A stretch of DNA of 64,000 bases, from positions 1,885,001 to 1,949,000 of the forward strand of contig NZ_CP113948.1 in assembly GCF_026810365.1 (NCBI RefSeq). Reading direction: 5' to 3'. The stretch is from Flavobacterium praedii (GTDB lineage Bacteria > Bacteroidota > Bacteroidia > Flavobacteriales > Flavobacteriaceae). Both the position numbers and the translations under genes were made by a program. Shown piece after piece: positions 1-8,135 of the stretch; position 1 is the first letter of the stretch, and every line of letters begins with the position of its first letter. The notes beneath the pieces are model-generated. The model was not told the origin of the DNA, searched no databases, and was given only the letters and a program-made list of their open reading frames with translations.

Positions 1-132
1 CTCAGGAATATAAACAATGGGCTGAATATCAAAATCCGGCAAATATTTTACAAACTTAAGCCAACGCTGAACACCAGGCCCTCCAGCTGGTGGCCAATAG
101 TACGTTATAATAAGGATTTTTTTTGTGTCCAA
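1..132 (-). CDS. Glycosyltransferase family 4, N-terminal fragment
   Basis: Only the first 44 codons are in the window; the gene runs off the left edge. The reading frame gives a short hydrophobic strand (KILIITYYWPPAGGPGVQRW) followed by a WLKFVKYLP helix. This is the N-terminal signature of GT-B fold, family 4 glycosyltransferases that act on cell-surface glycans; the glycine-rich loop binds the acceptor or donor. No ATG exists in frame, so a TTG at 130-132 is the likely start. It lies 62 bp downstream of the YfhO gene on the same strand, so the two are probably co-transcribed and both concern envelope glycans. The family call is fairly safe; the substrate is unknown. Confidence 0.7.
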   Translation of the reverse strand, partial: MDTKKILIITYYWPPAGGPGVQRWLKFVKYLPDFDIQPIVYIPE

Positions 133-193
133 AATGATAAGGATTTGTATTAAATAATTAAATCAAGAATCAATTCCGAAAATAATCGGGAAG

Positions 194-2614
194 TTAATTC
201 ATGTTCTTAAATCCATTCTTTTTCTCAAAGTAAATCCCACCAATCAAAAGAAACAACATTCCAATCGAACTAACAAGCGTAATTACACTTCCTGTTTTCA
301 CTACTTGAGGCTCAAACTTGAATTCGATGCTATGTTTTCCTGCTGGAACTACAATAGCTCTCAAAGCATAATCAGCTCTCATGATTGGAGTCTCTTTACC
401 ATCAATTAAAGCTTTCCAGCCTTTTTCATAATACATCTCAGAGAAAACAGCTAAACCTTCATTAGAATTGTTTGATGTATATTTCAATTTATTAGGCTGA
501 TAGTCATCCAAGGTTATGGTAGCCGAACTGTCTTTGGCGAAAGCCTTATTCTTTATTTCCGAAAATTCATTCCCATTGATAATAGCTAGGTTTTTAGAAT
601 TCACTTTATCCAAAGCTTTCATTTCTTCATCTGGATTAGTTACCAATTTAACTCCACTTACAAACCAAGCGTTTCCATTGGCATCTGGGTTAATAATTGG
701 ATATTCCTTTCCATCTTTATCTAATTGAATCACATACTTTACATTCAACATATTAAGTATTTCCACATTGTTTTTGGCAATTTGATAATCAAATAATTGT
801 TGCATTCTTTGAGGCTTGACAGCACTATATCCTCCAATTGCTTTATGAAAATAAGAAGTTCGTGCTTGCATTAGACCTTGTATATCAAAAACACGATAAT
901 TAGTAGTGTCTTTTAGAATTTCTGTATCAGTTGGTGTTTCTTGAAAAGGCACTTCAACTTCTCTAGCGCTTATAAAATCTTTGTTCGAAACATAATTTTT
1001 GTCCACAAAAAATAAATCAGACACCATAAATAAGCCAACCAAAATAATAGCCGTGTTTTGGGCAATTTTATTTTTAACGAACAGCCATAAAGTACCAGCA
1101 GCTATCAAAATAAAAAAACCAGATCGTAATAAATCTGCACTATACAATGATCTTCTATCTGCTTTTAAGGCATCTACAAAACTCGGCCCATAATTTTCAA
1201 GAAAAGAACTATCATTTACACCTGAAAAAGTAAATAAACTTTTGGACAAGAACAGAATCAAAATCAATCCTAATCCAATTGCCCCTGATTGCAACAACGG
1301 TTTTAATTGTTTCTCTTTTTCTAATTTAAAAAAAGATTGCAACCCCATAATTGCCAAAACCGGAAAACACAATTCCAGAATAACTTGAATAGATGATACT
1401 GCTCTAAACTTATTATACATAGGAATATGATCGATACAAAAATCCGTCAAAGCAGGAAAGTTTTTCCCCCAAGAAAGAATTAAAGTAACTAGAGCTCCAC
1501 CTAAGAATGCATATTTAATTTTCCTTTCATCAATAAACAAAGCCAAAATTCCCAAAAAGAAAACCACTGCTCCTATATATGCTGGCGCAGATACAATAGG
1601 CTGATCCCCCCAATACGTAGGCATACCCGAAACAAAATCGGTGGCTTGAGCTTCTGGTACTCCCTGTGAAATCATAAACTCAAACATTTCACTATCTGTT
1701 CCAACCTTTTCATTATTAGATCCTCCAAATAATCGAGGTGCAATAAGATTAAAACTTTCCGCGATACCATAACTGTATTCTGTAATATAGTCACGAGACA
1801 TTGCAACATCAGTAGTTCGTTTTGAACCGTCTGGGTTAAAGCTTAAATCGCTTTTTCCACGAGTACTAAAATTGGCATATTCGACGGTCGCCAATAAATT
1901 TGTTGCGTTGGAACCAATGGCTATAATACCAGCACCTATTAGAGTTCCTATCGAATACAATAAAGACTTATATTCTTTTGATTTAATCCCTTCATAAATA
2001 AAATATCCCGAAAGAATTAATAATAAAATCAATAAATAGTAAGTCATTTGAAAGTGATTAGCATTTATTTCTAATGCCAAAGCAAACATGGCGAGCAATC
2101 CACCTAAAATATATTTCCGTTGAAAAACCATTACAAAACCAGCCACAACCATCGGCATATAGGCAATTGCATGCGCTTTGGCATTATGTCCAACTCCAAG
2201 AATTATAATTAAGTAAGTAGAAAAACCAAATGCCAATGCACCAAAAAAAGCTTTTAACGGATCCGCTTTTAAAACCAACATTAAAATATAAAAACTAAGA
2301 AAATATAAGAATAAATAATCCGCTGGTCGTGGTAAAAAACGCAATACATCATCAATGGCGCCTACATAATCGTGAGGATATTTAGCCCCCAATTGATAGG
2401 TTGGCATTCCCCCAAATGCAGAATTTGTCCAATAAGGTTCTTCGTGATGAGTTGCTCTAAAATCATTTTGCTCTTTGGCCATTCCAGTATATTGAGCAAT
2501 ATCCGATTGAAAAATCTGTTTTCCTTGTAATACTGGAAAGAAATAAAGTGTAGAAACTAGAATAAAACCAAAAATGGCTAGTGCGTGCGGAAAGAACTTT
2601 TGAAGTTGCTTCAT
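194..2614 (-). CDS. YfhO family multispanning membrane protein
   Basis: An 806-residue integral membrane protein. A first membrane segment lies at about residues 10-30, a dozen or so further hydrophobic segments run to about residue 540, then a soluble C-terminal domain (about 550-775) and one last membrane segment before the C-terminus. This layout and the N-terminal loop with FQSDIAQYTGMAKEQN and WTNSAFGGMPTYQ are typical of the YfhO family (GT-C-like membrane proteins; the Bacillus homologue is linked to glycosylation of lipoteichoic acid). A role in transferring sugars to an envelope polymer is inferred from the family and from the glycosyltransferase gene directly downstream. The acceptor cannot be read from sequence. 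Confidence 0.85.
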   Translation of the reverse strand: MKQLQKFFPHALAIFGFILVSTLYFFPVLQGKQIFQSDIAQYTGMAKEQNDFRATHHEEPYWTNSAFGGMPTYQLGAKYPHDYVGAIDDVLRFLPRPADYLFLYFLSFYILMLVLKADPLKAFFGALAFGFSTYLIIILGVGHNAKAHAIAYMPMVVAGFVMVFQRKYILGGLLAMFALALEINANHFQMTYYLLILLLILSGYFIYEGIKSKEYKSLLYSIGTLIGAGIIAIGSNATNLLATVEYANFSTRGKSDLSFNPDGSKRTTDVAMSRDYITEYSYGIAESFNLIAPRLFGGSNNEKVGTDSEMFEFMISQGVPEAQATDFVSGMPTYWGDQPIVSAPAYIGAVVFFLGILALFIDERKIKYAFLGGALVTLILSWGKNFPALTDFCIDHIPMYNKFRAVSSIQVILELCFPVLAIMGLQSFFKLEKEKQLKPLLQSGAIGLGLILILFLSKSLFTFSGVNDSSFLENYGPSFVDALKADRRSLYSADLLRSGFFILIAAGTLWLFVKNKIAQNTAIILVGLFMVSDLFFVDKNYVSNKDFISAREVEVPFQETPTDTEILKDTTNYRVFDIQGLMQARTSYFHKAIGGYSAVKPQRMQQLFDYQIAKNNVEILNMLNVKYVIQLDKDGKEYPIINPDANGNAWFVSGVKLVTNPDEEMKALDKVNSKNLAIINGNEFSEIKNKAFAKDSSATITLDDYQPNKLKYTSNNSNEGLAVFSEMYYEKGWKALIDGKETPIMRADYALRAIVVPAGKHSIEFKFEPQVVKTGSVITLVSSIGMLFLLIGGIYFEKKNGFKNMN

Positions 2615-2726
2615 TAATATGGGTTTTGGATTGTGGATTTTGGTTTGTAAGTTATAAAAAGTAAAGCTATTTTAATTTAAATTTAAACTATCAACACTTT
2701 ACAATCCCCCTTTGGGGGTTAGTGGG

Positions 2727-3011
2727 CTAATCAATTTCTTCATAATCGACATAATCACCCACTTTTTTGGTCTCACGTGGGTTTTTACTATTGGCAGTGT
2801 CAATTATAATTTCATCATTATTCGATGTTTTCTTCCAAGTTGTTTGCTGAGAGCGCTGTTGCTGTTGTTGCTGAAAATTTTGACCAGCCTTTTCTACAAC
2901 TTTTTTTACTACTATTGGTAAAAATAGTTTAGCCAAAAATTTAAATATATAATAGAAAGCTATCATATAAAATATCATTTCTATAAAACCCGAAAAAGAG
3001 GCTGTTTGCAT
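2727..3011 (-). CDS. DUF4834 family small membrane protein
   Basis: A 94-residue protein. One or two hydrophobic segments (residues about 9-35) are followed by a Gln-rich stretch (a run of six Q near residue 50) and an acidic, Lys-rich tail ending DYVDYEEID. This matches the DUF4834 family found in Bacteroidota, whose function is unknown. It lies upstream of the YfhO gene on the same strand (112 bp gap) and has its own -7 box at 3030-3037, so it could lead the YfhO-glycosyltransferase transcript. An inner-membrane location with a cytoplasmic tail is inferred. Confidence 0.75.
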   Translation of the reverse strand: MQTASFSGFIEMIFYMIAFYYIFKFLAKLFLPIVVKKVVEKAGQNFQQQQQQRSQQTTWKKTSNNDEIIIDTANSKNPRETKKVGDYVDYEEID

Positions 3012-3029
3012 AATCTAATAATTTTTAGG

Positions 3030-3037
3030 CAAAATTA
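3030..3037 (-). promoter_or_regulatory. -7 box (TAATTTTG) of the DUF4834 gene
   Basis: On the minus strand this reads TAATTTTG, an exact match to the Bacteroidota -7 consensus TAnnTTTG, 18 nt before the ATG. Confidence 0.6.
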
Positions 3038-3357
3038 ATAAATCAATATGGAAACTTCGGAGCATTTTAAAAATATCATTCTTAAAGAAATGATAAAAAA
3101 TGAAGAAAAGGTGCAAAAAACAATTAAAACCCAATCACTCTAACGCAAATTAAACTCAACAACAAATTGTAATACAAATTAAAAACATTTTTTTATTCCT
3201 TTTTTTAACAAAAAAAATAAAATTCAAGACATAATTTCACAGTAAAAATCAAATTTAAAAATCAAAAATCAAATTTAATATTATAATAAACTGATTATCA
3301 AAAGCTAATAAAAACCCAATTCTTAAAATACCATTAGTTTATATGGATTATAAACAG

Positions 3358-3365
3358 TAATTTTG
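3358..3365 (+). promoter_or_regulatory. -7 box (TAATTTTG) of the DEAD-box helicase gene
   Basis: TAATTTTG matches the TAnnTTTG consensus and ends 21 nt before the ATG at 3387. Because it overlaps a possible TTG start at 3363, that longer start would lie upstream of the transcription start and can be dismissed. Confidence 0.65.
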
Positions 3366-3386
3366 CACCCTATTTTAAAAATATAT

Positions 3387-5315
3387 ATGAATAAATTTGA
3401 ACAATTAGGATTGAGTGAATCGTTACTGAAGGCGATTTTAGATCTAGGATTTGAGAATCCGACCGAAGTACAGGAGAAAGCGATTCCCCTATTATTGGAA
3501 AAAGACACAGATTTAGTTGCGTTGGCTCAGACAGGGACAGGGAAAACGGCAGCATTTGGTTTTCCAGTTATTCAGAAAATTGATGCCAACAACAGAAATA
3601 CGCAAGCATTGATTTTATCTCCAACACGTGAATTGTGTTTGCAGATTACCAACGAACTTAAAAACTACTCTAAATACGAGAAAGGTATTAATGTGGTAGC
3701 AGTATACGGCGGGGCTAGCATTACAGAACAAGCGAGAGACATTAAGAGAGGCGCACAAATTATAGTAGCGACTCCGGGTAGAATGCAAGATATGATTAAT
3801 AGAGGATTGGTAAACATTTCTCAAATTAACTATTGTATCCTTGACGAAGCAGACGAAATGTTGAACATGGGTTTCTACGAAGACATCGTAAACATCCTTT
3901 CTACAACGCCTGACGAAAAAAGCACATGGTTGTTTTCTGCAACTATGCCTGCTGAAGTGGCACGAATTGGAAAACAATTCATGACGGATCCTATTGAAAT
4001 TACAGTAGGTACCAAAAACTCTGGTTCTGCTACCGTATCACACGAATTTTACTTAGTAAACGCACGTGACCGTTACGAAGCATTGAAACGTTTAGCAGAT
4101 TGTAATCCTGATATTTTCTCAGTAGTTTTCTGTAGAACAAAAAGAGACACACAAGCTGTTGCCGAAAAATTAATCGAAGACGGATACAGCGCAGCTGCAT
4201 TGCACGGAGATTTATCACAAGCACAACGTGATGGTGTAATGAAATCGTTTAGAGGAAGACAAATCCAAATGCTTGTAGCGACTGATGTTGCTGCACGTGG
4301 AATTGACGTTGACAATATTACTCACGTAGTAAATTACCAACTTCCTGACGAAATCGAAACCTACAATCACCGTTCTGGTCGTACAGGTCGTGCAGGTAAA
4401 TTAGGAACTTCTATCGTAATCGTTACAAAAAGCGAATTGCGTAAAATTTCTTCTATCGAAAGAATTATCAAACAAAAATTCGAAGAAAAAACAATCCCTT
4501 CTGGAATTGAAATCTGCGAAATCCAATTATTACACTTAGCTACTAAGATTAAGGATACCGAAGTGGATCACGAAATCGACAACTACCTTCCAGCAATCAA
4601 TAATGTTCTTGAAGATTTATCTAAAGAAGAATTGATTAAGAAAATGGTATCAGTTGAATTTAATCGTTTTATCAACTATTACAAGAAAAATAGAGACATC
4701 TCTAATCAATCTTCTGGTTCTGAAAGACGTGATCGTGACGATAGAGATGGCGCTCCAAGAGAAAACAATAATGGTGGTGCTACAAGATACTTTGTAAACA
4801 TTGGTTCTAGAGACAATTTTGACTGGATGTCATTAAAAGATTACTTGAAAGAAACATTAGACTTAGGTCGTGATGACGTTTTCAAAGTAGACGTAAAAGA
4901 AGGTTTCTCTTTCTTTAACACGGATCCTGAACACACCGATAAAGTAATGGAAATATTGAACAACGTACAACTAGAAGGACGTCGTATCAATGTTGAAATT
5001 TCTAAAAACGATGGTGGCGGAAGACGTGACCATAACGGAAGAAGCTCTGGTGGTGGATTCGGTGGTGGAAGAAGTTCTGCTCCAAGAAGAGAAGGAAGTT
5101 TTGCTCCAAGAAGAGAAGGATCAGGCGGATTTAGAAGCGACAGAGGTACTGCTCCTAGAGAAGGTGGTTTCAGATCTGAAAGAAGTTCAGCTCCAAGAAG
5201 AGAAGGTGGTTTTTCATCAGACAGAACTCCTAGAGAAGGTTCGTCTGACAGAGCACCAAGACGCTCTGAAAGCTTTGGTGATGCACCAAGACCAAGAAGA
5301 CCAAGAAGAGACTAA
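3387..5315 (+). CDS. DEAD-box ATP-dependent RNA helicase (DeaD/CsdA type)
   Basis: A 642-residue helicase that unwinds RNA duplexes using ATP, likely in ribosome assembly and cold adaptation. Visible motifs: Q motif region (about 5-30), Walker A AQTGTGKT (47-54), motif Ia PTRELC, DEAD (153-156), SAT (184-186), and motif VI HRSGRTGRAG in the second RecA domain. A DbpA-like RNA-binding domain follows (about 470-550; FVNIGSRDNFDWMSLKDYL). The C-terminal 95 residues are an Arg/Gly/Ser-rich tail with repeated APRREG units, expected to bind RNA non-specifically. ATG at 3387 was chosen because the promoter overlaps any upstream start. Monocistronic; followed by a degenerate hairpin. Confidence 0.95.
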   Translation: MNKFEQLGLSESLLKAILDLGFENPTEVQEKAIPLLLEKDTDLVALAQTGTGKTAAFGFPVIQKIDANNRNTQALILSPTRELCLQITNELKNYSKYEKGINVVAVYGGASITEQARDIKRGAQIIVATPGRMQDMINRGLVNISQINYCILDEADEMLNMGFYEDIVNILSTTPDEKSTWLFSATMPAEVARIGKQFMTDPIEITVGTKNSGSATVSHEFYLVNARDRYEALKRLADCNPDIFSVVFCRTKRDTQAVAEKLIEDGYSAAALHGDLSQAQRDGVMKSFRGRQIQMLVATDVAARGIDVDNITHVVNYQLPDEIETYNHRSGRTGRAGKLGTSIVIVTKSELRKISSIERIIKQKFEEKTIPSGIEICEIQLLHLATKIKDTEVDHEIDNYLPAINNVLEDLSKEELIKKMVSVEFNRFINYYKKNRDISNQSSGSERRDRDDRDGAPRENNNGGATRYFVNIGSRDNFDWMSLKDYLKETLDLGRDDVFKVDVKEGFSFFNTDPEHTDKVMEILNNVQLEGRRINVEISKNDGGGRRDHNGRSSGGGFGGGRSSAPRREGSFAPRREGSGGFRSDRGTAPREGGFRSERSSAPRREGGFSSDRTPREGSSDRAPRRSESFGDAPRPRRPRRD

Positions 5316-5321
5316 AGAAAA

Positions 5322-5425
5322 TAGAGGTTAGAGGTTAGAGGCAAGAAGTGAGAAGTGAGAAATAAGATTTAAATCGTATTTTTCTAATTTCTAACTTCTA
5401 TTTTCTGACCTCTAATTTTTTTTCG
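5322..5425. repeat. Low-complexity inverted repeat after the helicase gene
   Basis: Short direct repeats of GAGGTTA and GAGAAGT at 5325-5365 are mirrored by TTCTAACTTC and TGACCTCTAA at 5388-5415, giving an imperfect long hairpin. It probably acts as the transcription end of the helicase gene. Its origin as an expanded microsatellite is inference. Confidence 0.45.
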
Positions 5426-5506
5426 ATTGTTAATTTTCTTATAATTATACAAGAACTACAAAATATTTAATACCGTTTTACTACTTTTAAAGTTTTAAAT
5501 CAGTTT

Positions 5507-6274
5507 ATGAAATATTTTGTAGTTTTTTTATTTTTAGTCACATCCATAAAATCAATTGCACAAACAATTGATACTCCAACAAAAGTCTCTGGTTCTATAA
5601 TCAGCGATAATACCGGCACCCCATTAGCCAACGTAAACATCATCAATATCAATCAAGTCACAGGAACCACCACAGACAACAAAGGTAATTTTGAAATTAC
5701 TGTAACACAAAGTGACACTTTACACATAACACTTTTAGGCTACCAATCTTTACGTGTAAGAGTGACCAATGACTGGATAAAAAACAAAAAAACAACCATA
5801 CAACTTACCCAAAAAGCTATTCCCTTAAATGAGGTCGTAATTAGCCCATACTATCTTACCGGATATTTAGAAATCGATTCCAAATTAATTCCAATAAAAG
5901 AAGATTATCGCTATAGTATTTCGGGCTTAGGACAAGGATACGAAGCAGGTCAATACGCTCCAGAAGCCTTTGGAAAAGTTTTAGGCTCTATATTCAACCC
6001 TGCAGATATGCTTTACAATTTCTTCGGAAAAAAACCGCAACAGCTCAAAAAATTAAAAGAGATGCGAAAGGATGATACTGTTAGGAATCTACTGGAAACC
6101 AAATACGACAGAGAAACCATCTCGCTGCTTCTTGGCGTTTCACAAGATGAAATCGCCGAAATATTAGGACGATGCAGTTACTCAGAAGCTTTCATAAAAA
6201 CCGCCAACGACCTTCAAATCATGGACGCCATAAGCGGTTGCTACGAACAATACAAAGTCTTGAAGAAAAAGTAA
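5507..6274 (+). CDS. Secreted CarboxypepD_reg-like domain protein
   Basis: A 255-residue protein with a clear signal peptide (MKYFVVFLFLVTSIKSIAQ, cleavage after about residue 19). A carboxypeptidase regulatory-like beta-sandwich domain follows (about 26-110; VSGSIISDNTGTPLANVNI, TTTDNKGNFEITV), the type often found at the N-terminus of TonB receptors. The rest (110-255) is alpha/beta with charged helices and no recognised domain. There is no TonB receptor body, so this is a stand-alone periplasmic or outer-membrane-associated protein of unknown role. Monocistronic; family A element copy 1 begins 34 bp after its stop codon. Confidence 0.75.
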   Translation: MKYFVVFLFLVTSIKSIAQTIDTPTKVSGSIISDNTGTPLANVNIININQVTGTTTDNKGNFEITVTQSDTLHITLLGYQSLRVRVTNDWIKNKKTTIQLTQKAIPLNEVVISPYYLTGYLEIDSKLIPIKEDYRYSISGLGQGYEAGQYAPEAFGKVLGSIFNPADMLYNFFGKKPQQLKKLKEMRKDDTVRNLLETKYDRETISLLLGVSQDEIAEILGRCSYSEAFIKTANDLQIMDAISGCYEQYKVLKKK

Positions 6275-6308
6275 AGTTAGTTTTCAACGACAACTTTAAA
6301 CATCATTT

Positions 6309-6423
6309 GGGCGTGTCACCATAAAAAAAAGGGACCAACTAATCACACTAATTAGTCGGTCCCTTCTTTTTATGCTGCCGGGCTATCTGGGCTACTTCGG
6401 TAGCTTCCGTCTATCCCTCACGC
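6309..6423 (+). repeat. Family A structured element, copy 1
   Basis: A 115-bp element bounded by GCGTG (6311-6315) and CACGC (6419-6423), which can pair. Hairpin 1: 6331-6343 pairs with 6351-6363 (GGGACC-A-ACTAAT with one A-C mismatch). Hairpin 2: GCTAC-TTCG-GTAGC (6391-6404), a UUCG tetraloop. It sits in sense orientation 34 bp after the stop of the upstream gene. Copies 2 (9848-9961) and 3 (52529-52643, minus strand) share the ends and layout but have different, compensated stem sequences. Whether it acts as RNA or DNA is open. Confidence 0.75.
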
Positions 6424-6570
6424 GTATTTTCGTAATCTAACAGTTATAGTATAAATACAGAAAATAAATTTATATTAAAGCAATAATTCAAAAACTATTA
6501 CAATTATTTTTAGGTCAAAATCAAAGATTTATCTAAAAAATGATCGAAACATATTTGAAAACATTCAAAA

Positions 6571-6750
6571 TCAATCTTTTTTGTGTTGTTGCTCAATGTG
6601 ATTTTGATTACCGTTAATCAGAGTATCACCGCCATTCATACTGTTTGACATTCCAACCATAAGCGCCGTAATAACAAGAATAATTTTTCTTTTTAACCAA
6701 AGAATAGGGCGTTTAGATTCCTCCAAACGTGTTTTGTTAGGTTTATACAT
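6571..6750 (-). CDS. Small single-span membrane protein
   Basis: A 59-codon ORF, MYKPNKTRLEESKRPILWLK then KRKIILVITALMVGM, ending in a polar tail HIEQQHKKD. A basic, soluble N-terminus, one hydrophobic segment (about 22-36) and a polar C-terminus suggest a type II single-pass inner-membrane peptide. It is short enough to be missed by automatic calling, but codon use is ordinary and the Lys/Arg-flanked membrane segment is not what random sequence looks like. Function unknown. The same-strand neighbour upstream (6826-7197) may or may not be co-transcribed; a near-perfect palindrome (6812-6832) lies between them. Confidence 0.55.
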   Translation of the reverse strand: MYKPNKTRLEESKRPILWLKRKIILVITALMVGMSNSMNGGDTLINGNQNHIEQQHKKD

Positions 6751-6811
6751 TTTGTAAATGATAAATGATTAGACATTATAATATCATCTTATGCATTGAG
6801 TTGCATAAATG

Positions 6812-6832
6812 CTTAAAAAATATTTTTAAGCT
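6812..6832. terminator. AT-rich palindrome downstream of the 7197 gene
   Basis: GCTTAAAAA-ATA-TTTTTAAGC is a nearly perfect self-complementary stretch overlapping the end of the 123-residue ORF. It could terminate that transcript, but it is weak because the stem is almost all A-T. Confidence 0.35.
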
Positions 6833-7197
6833 ATGTATAAATTTTTATAAGTTATTCTCGAAGTAATCATCTCATTTATAAAGATGGACTGAGATAAGAT
6901 TGAACTTACTTCTTGATGAAGCAACTTCTGAGTTTTTAAAAGAACCCAAACTTGAAGACTATAACTATCTTTAAATTCGAGGCAAGCAAATAAAATTGGA
7001 GACGAACCCTTTTTAGATGAATTTACCTCACCGAACACATATAATTTGGAATCTTTATTATTCGATTCTCCTCTAAGAATTACGCTCGAAAATTGATAGT
7101 AATCTACTGAATTGGATTGAAAATATAAATCACAATCATTAACCATCAGGCCAAAAACCAGAAAAAGAGAAATCAGATATTTAAAACATTTTTTCAA
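6826..7197 (-). CDS. Hypothetical secreted protein
   Basis: A 123-residue ORF. The N-terminus (MKKCFKYLISLFLVFGLMV) looks like a signal peptide or membrane anchor. The rest is Ser-rich with no recognised motif (SSVILRGESNNKDSKLYVFG, LKTQKLLHQEVSSILSQSIF). I do not recognise the family. It stands alone between the family A element side and the TrmH gene. The signal-like start argues for a real gene; absence of any domain keeps confidence moderate. Confidence 0.5.
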   Translation of the reverse strand: MKKCFKYLISLFLVFGLMVNDCDLYFQSNSVDYYQFSSVILRGESNNKDSKLYVFGEVNSSKKGSSPILFACLEFKDSYSLQVWVLLKTQKLLHQEVSSILSQSIFINEMITSRITYKNLYIA

Positions 7198-7404
7198 TCT
7201 ATATAATTCGAATTATCAATTTTGGCAAAACTGGAAACTGTATCGCTTAGTATTTTTTTCCTAAACGAAAATACAAATAAAACTAACAATACCAGACTTA
7301 AAATTTCAATGGCAATACTAAAATGTACTTCAAACTAAAACAGCTTTATAAGTTTTAGAATTTGTAATTGCTCTTGAAATTGAATTTGCATTTGAAATAG
7401 AATT

Positions 7405-8070
7405 TTAAATTTGTGGATTCTCTTCATAATATCTTGCTTCAATCCTTTTTATATCTTTAATAGACTTTCTCGCCCAATCCAATCTTTTCACCAAAATCTC
7501 TTCTTCAGTCAATTGCCAATCAACATCCGAATTGCGCAAACGATTCGTTAGATTCTGAATAATAATCGATGCCGAAACTGAGATATTCAAACTCTCCGTA
7601 AAACCAACCATCGGAATTTTAAGAAAACCATCCGCTCTCCTGAGAATCTCTTCTGACAATCCATCTCTCTCGGTTCCAAAAAACAAGGCGCTTGGTTTCG
7701 TGATATCAAAATCCTCCATCAAACAATCATTCTCATGTGGTGTAGTCGCAATAATTTGATAGCCTTTACTTTTTAAAGTATCAATACAATTCGTAACACT
7801 ATCATAAGTCGAAATATCAACCCATTTTTGGGCACCCATTGCAATTTCTTTATCGATCCGTTTTCCATAACGTTCCTCGATAACATGCAACTCCTGAATT
7901 CCAAAAACCTCACAACTGCGCATCACGGCACTAGCATTATGCATCTGAAAAACATCTTCAACCGCAATGGTAAAATGTTTGGTTCTGTCTTTCAAAACTT
8001 TTAAAAATTTTTCCTTCCTATTATCTGTCAAAATATTTTCAAGAAAAGCAAGGTAATCGAGATCAATCAT
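7405..8070 (-). CDS. TrmH family tRNA/rRNA 2'-O-ribose methyltransferase
   Basis: A 221-residue SPOUT-class enzyme that transfers a methyl group from S-adenosylmethionine to a 2'-hydroxyl, most likely of tRNA guanosine-18. The three SpoU motifs are visible: NASAVMRSCEVFGIQELHV (motif 1, about 44-62), ALFFGTERDGLSEEI (motif 2), and IPMVGFTESLNISVSASII (motif 3, the knotted cofactor site). Length and the charged C-terminal helix (VKRLDWARKSIKDIKRIEAR) fit TrmH more than the longer RlmB type. It is divergent from the sirtuin gene, with a -7 box at 8087-8094 on its strand. Confidence 0.85.
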   Translation of the reverse strand: MIDLDYLAFLENILTDNRKEKFLKVLKDRTKHFTIAVEDVFQMHNASAVMRSCEVFGIQELHVIEERYGKRIDKEIAMGAQKWVDISTYDSVTNCIDTLKSKGYQIIATTPHENDCLMEDFDITKPSALFFGTERDGLSEEILRRADGFLKIPMVGFTESLNISVSASIIIQNLTNRLRNSDVDWQLTEEEILVKRLDWARKSIKDIKRIEARYYEENPQI

Positions 8071-8086
8071 TGTATATTAGTTTTGG

Positions 8087-8094
8087 CAAAAATA
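8087..8094 (-). promoter_or_regulatory. -7 box (TATTTTTG) of the TrmH gene
   Basis: Minus-strand TATTTTTG matches TAnnTTTG and lies 16 nt before the ATG at 8070. Confidence 0.55.
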
Positions 8095-8135
8095 CTAAAA
8101 AAGAGTAGTTTTATTTTCTATAAAAATTTCAAAAA

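Larger units (their letters stand above)
3012..3386. other. AT-rich divergent intergenic region
   Basis: This region holds the promoter of the DUF4834 gene on the left and that of the DEAD-box helicase on the right. The middle (about 3140-3300) is very A-rich and has no convincing gene. A 31-codon ORF on the + strand (3048-3143) is Lys/Glu-rich and unsupported. Confidence 0.6.

Noticed and set aside
3048..3143. 31-codon plus-strand ORF between DUF4834 and the helicase gene
   Set aside because: Short, Lys/Glu/Ile-rich in AT-rich DNA, no ribosome-binding or promoter signal; better explained as chance.
6309..6423. Family A element read as a tRNA or a riboswitch
   Set aside because: No acceptor stem or anticodon arm, and the copies lie mainly after genes rather than before them; no known ligand-binding consensus is visible.
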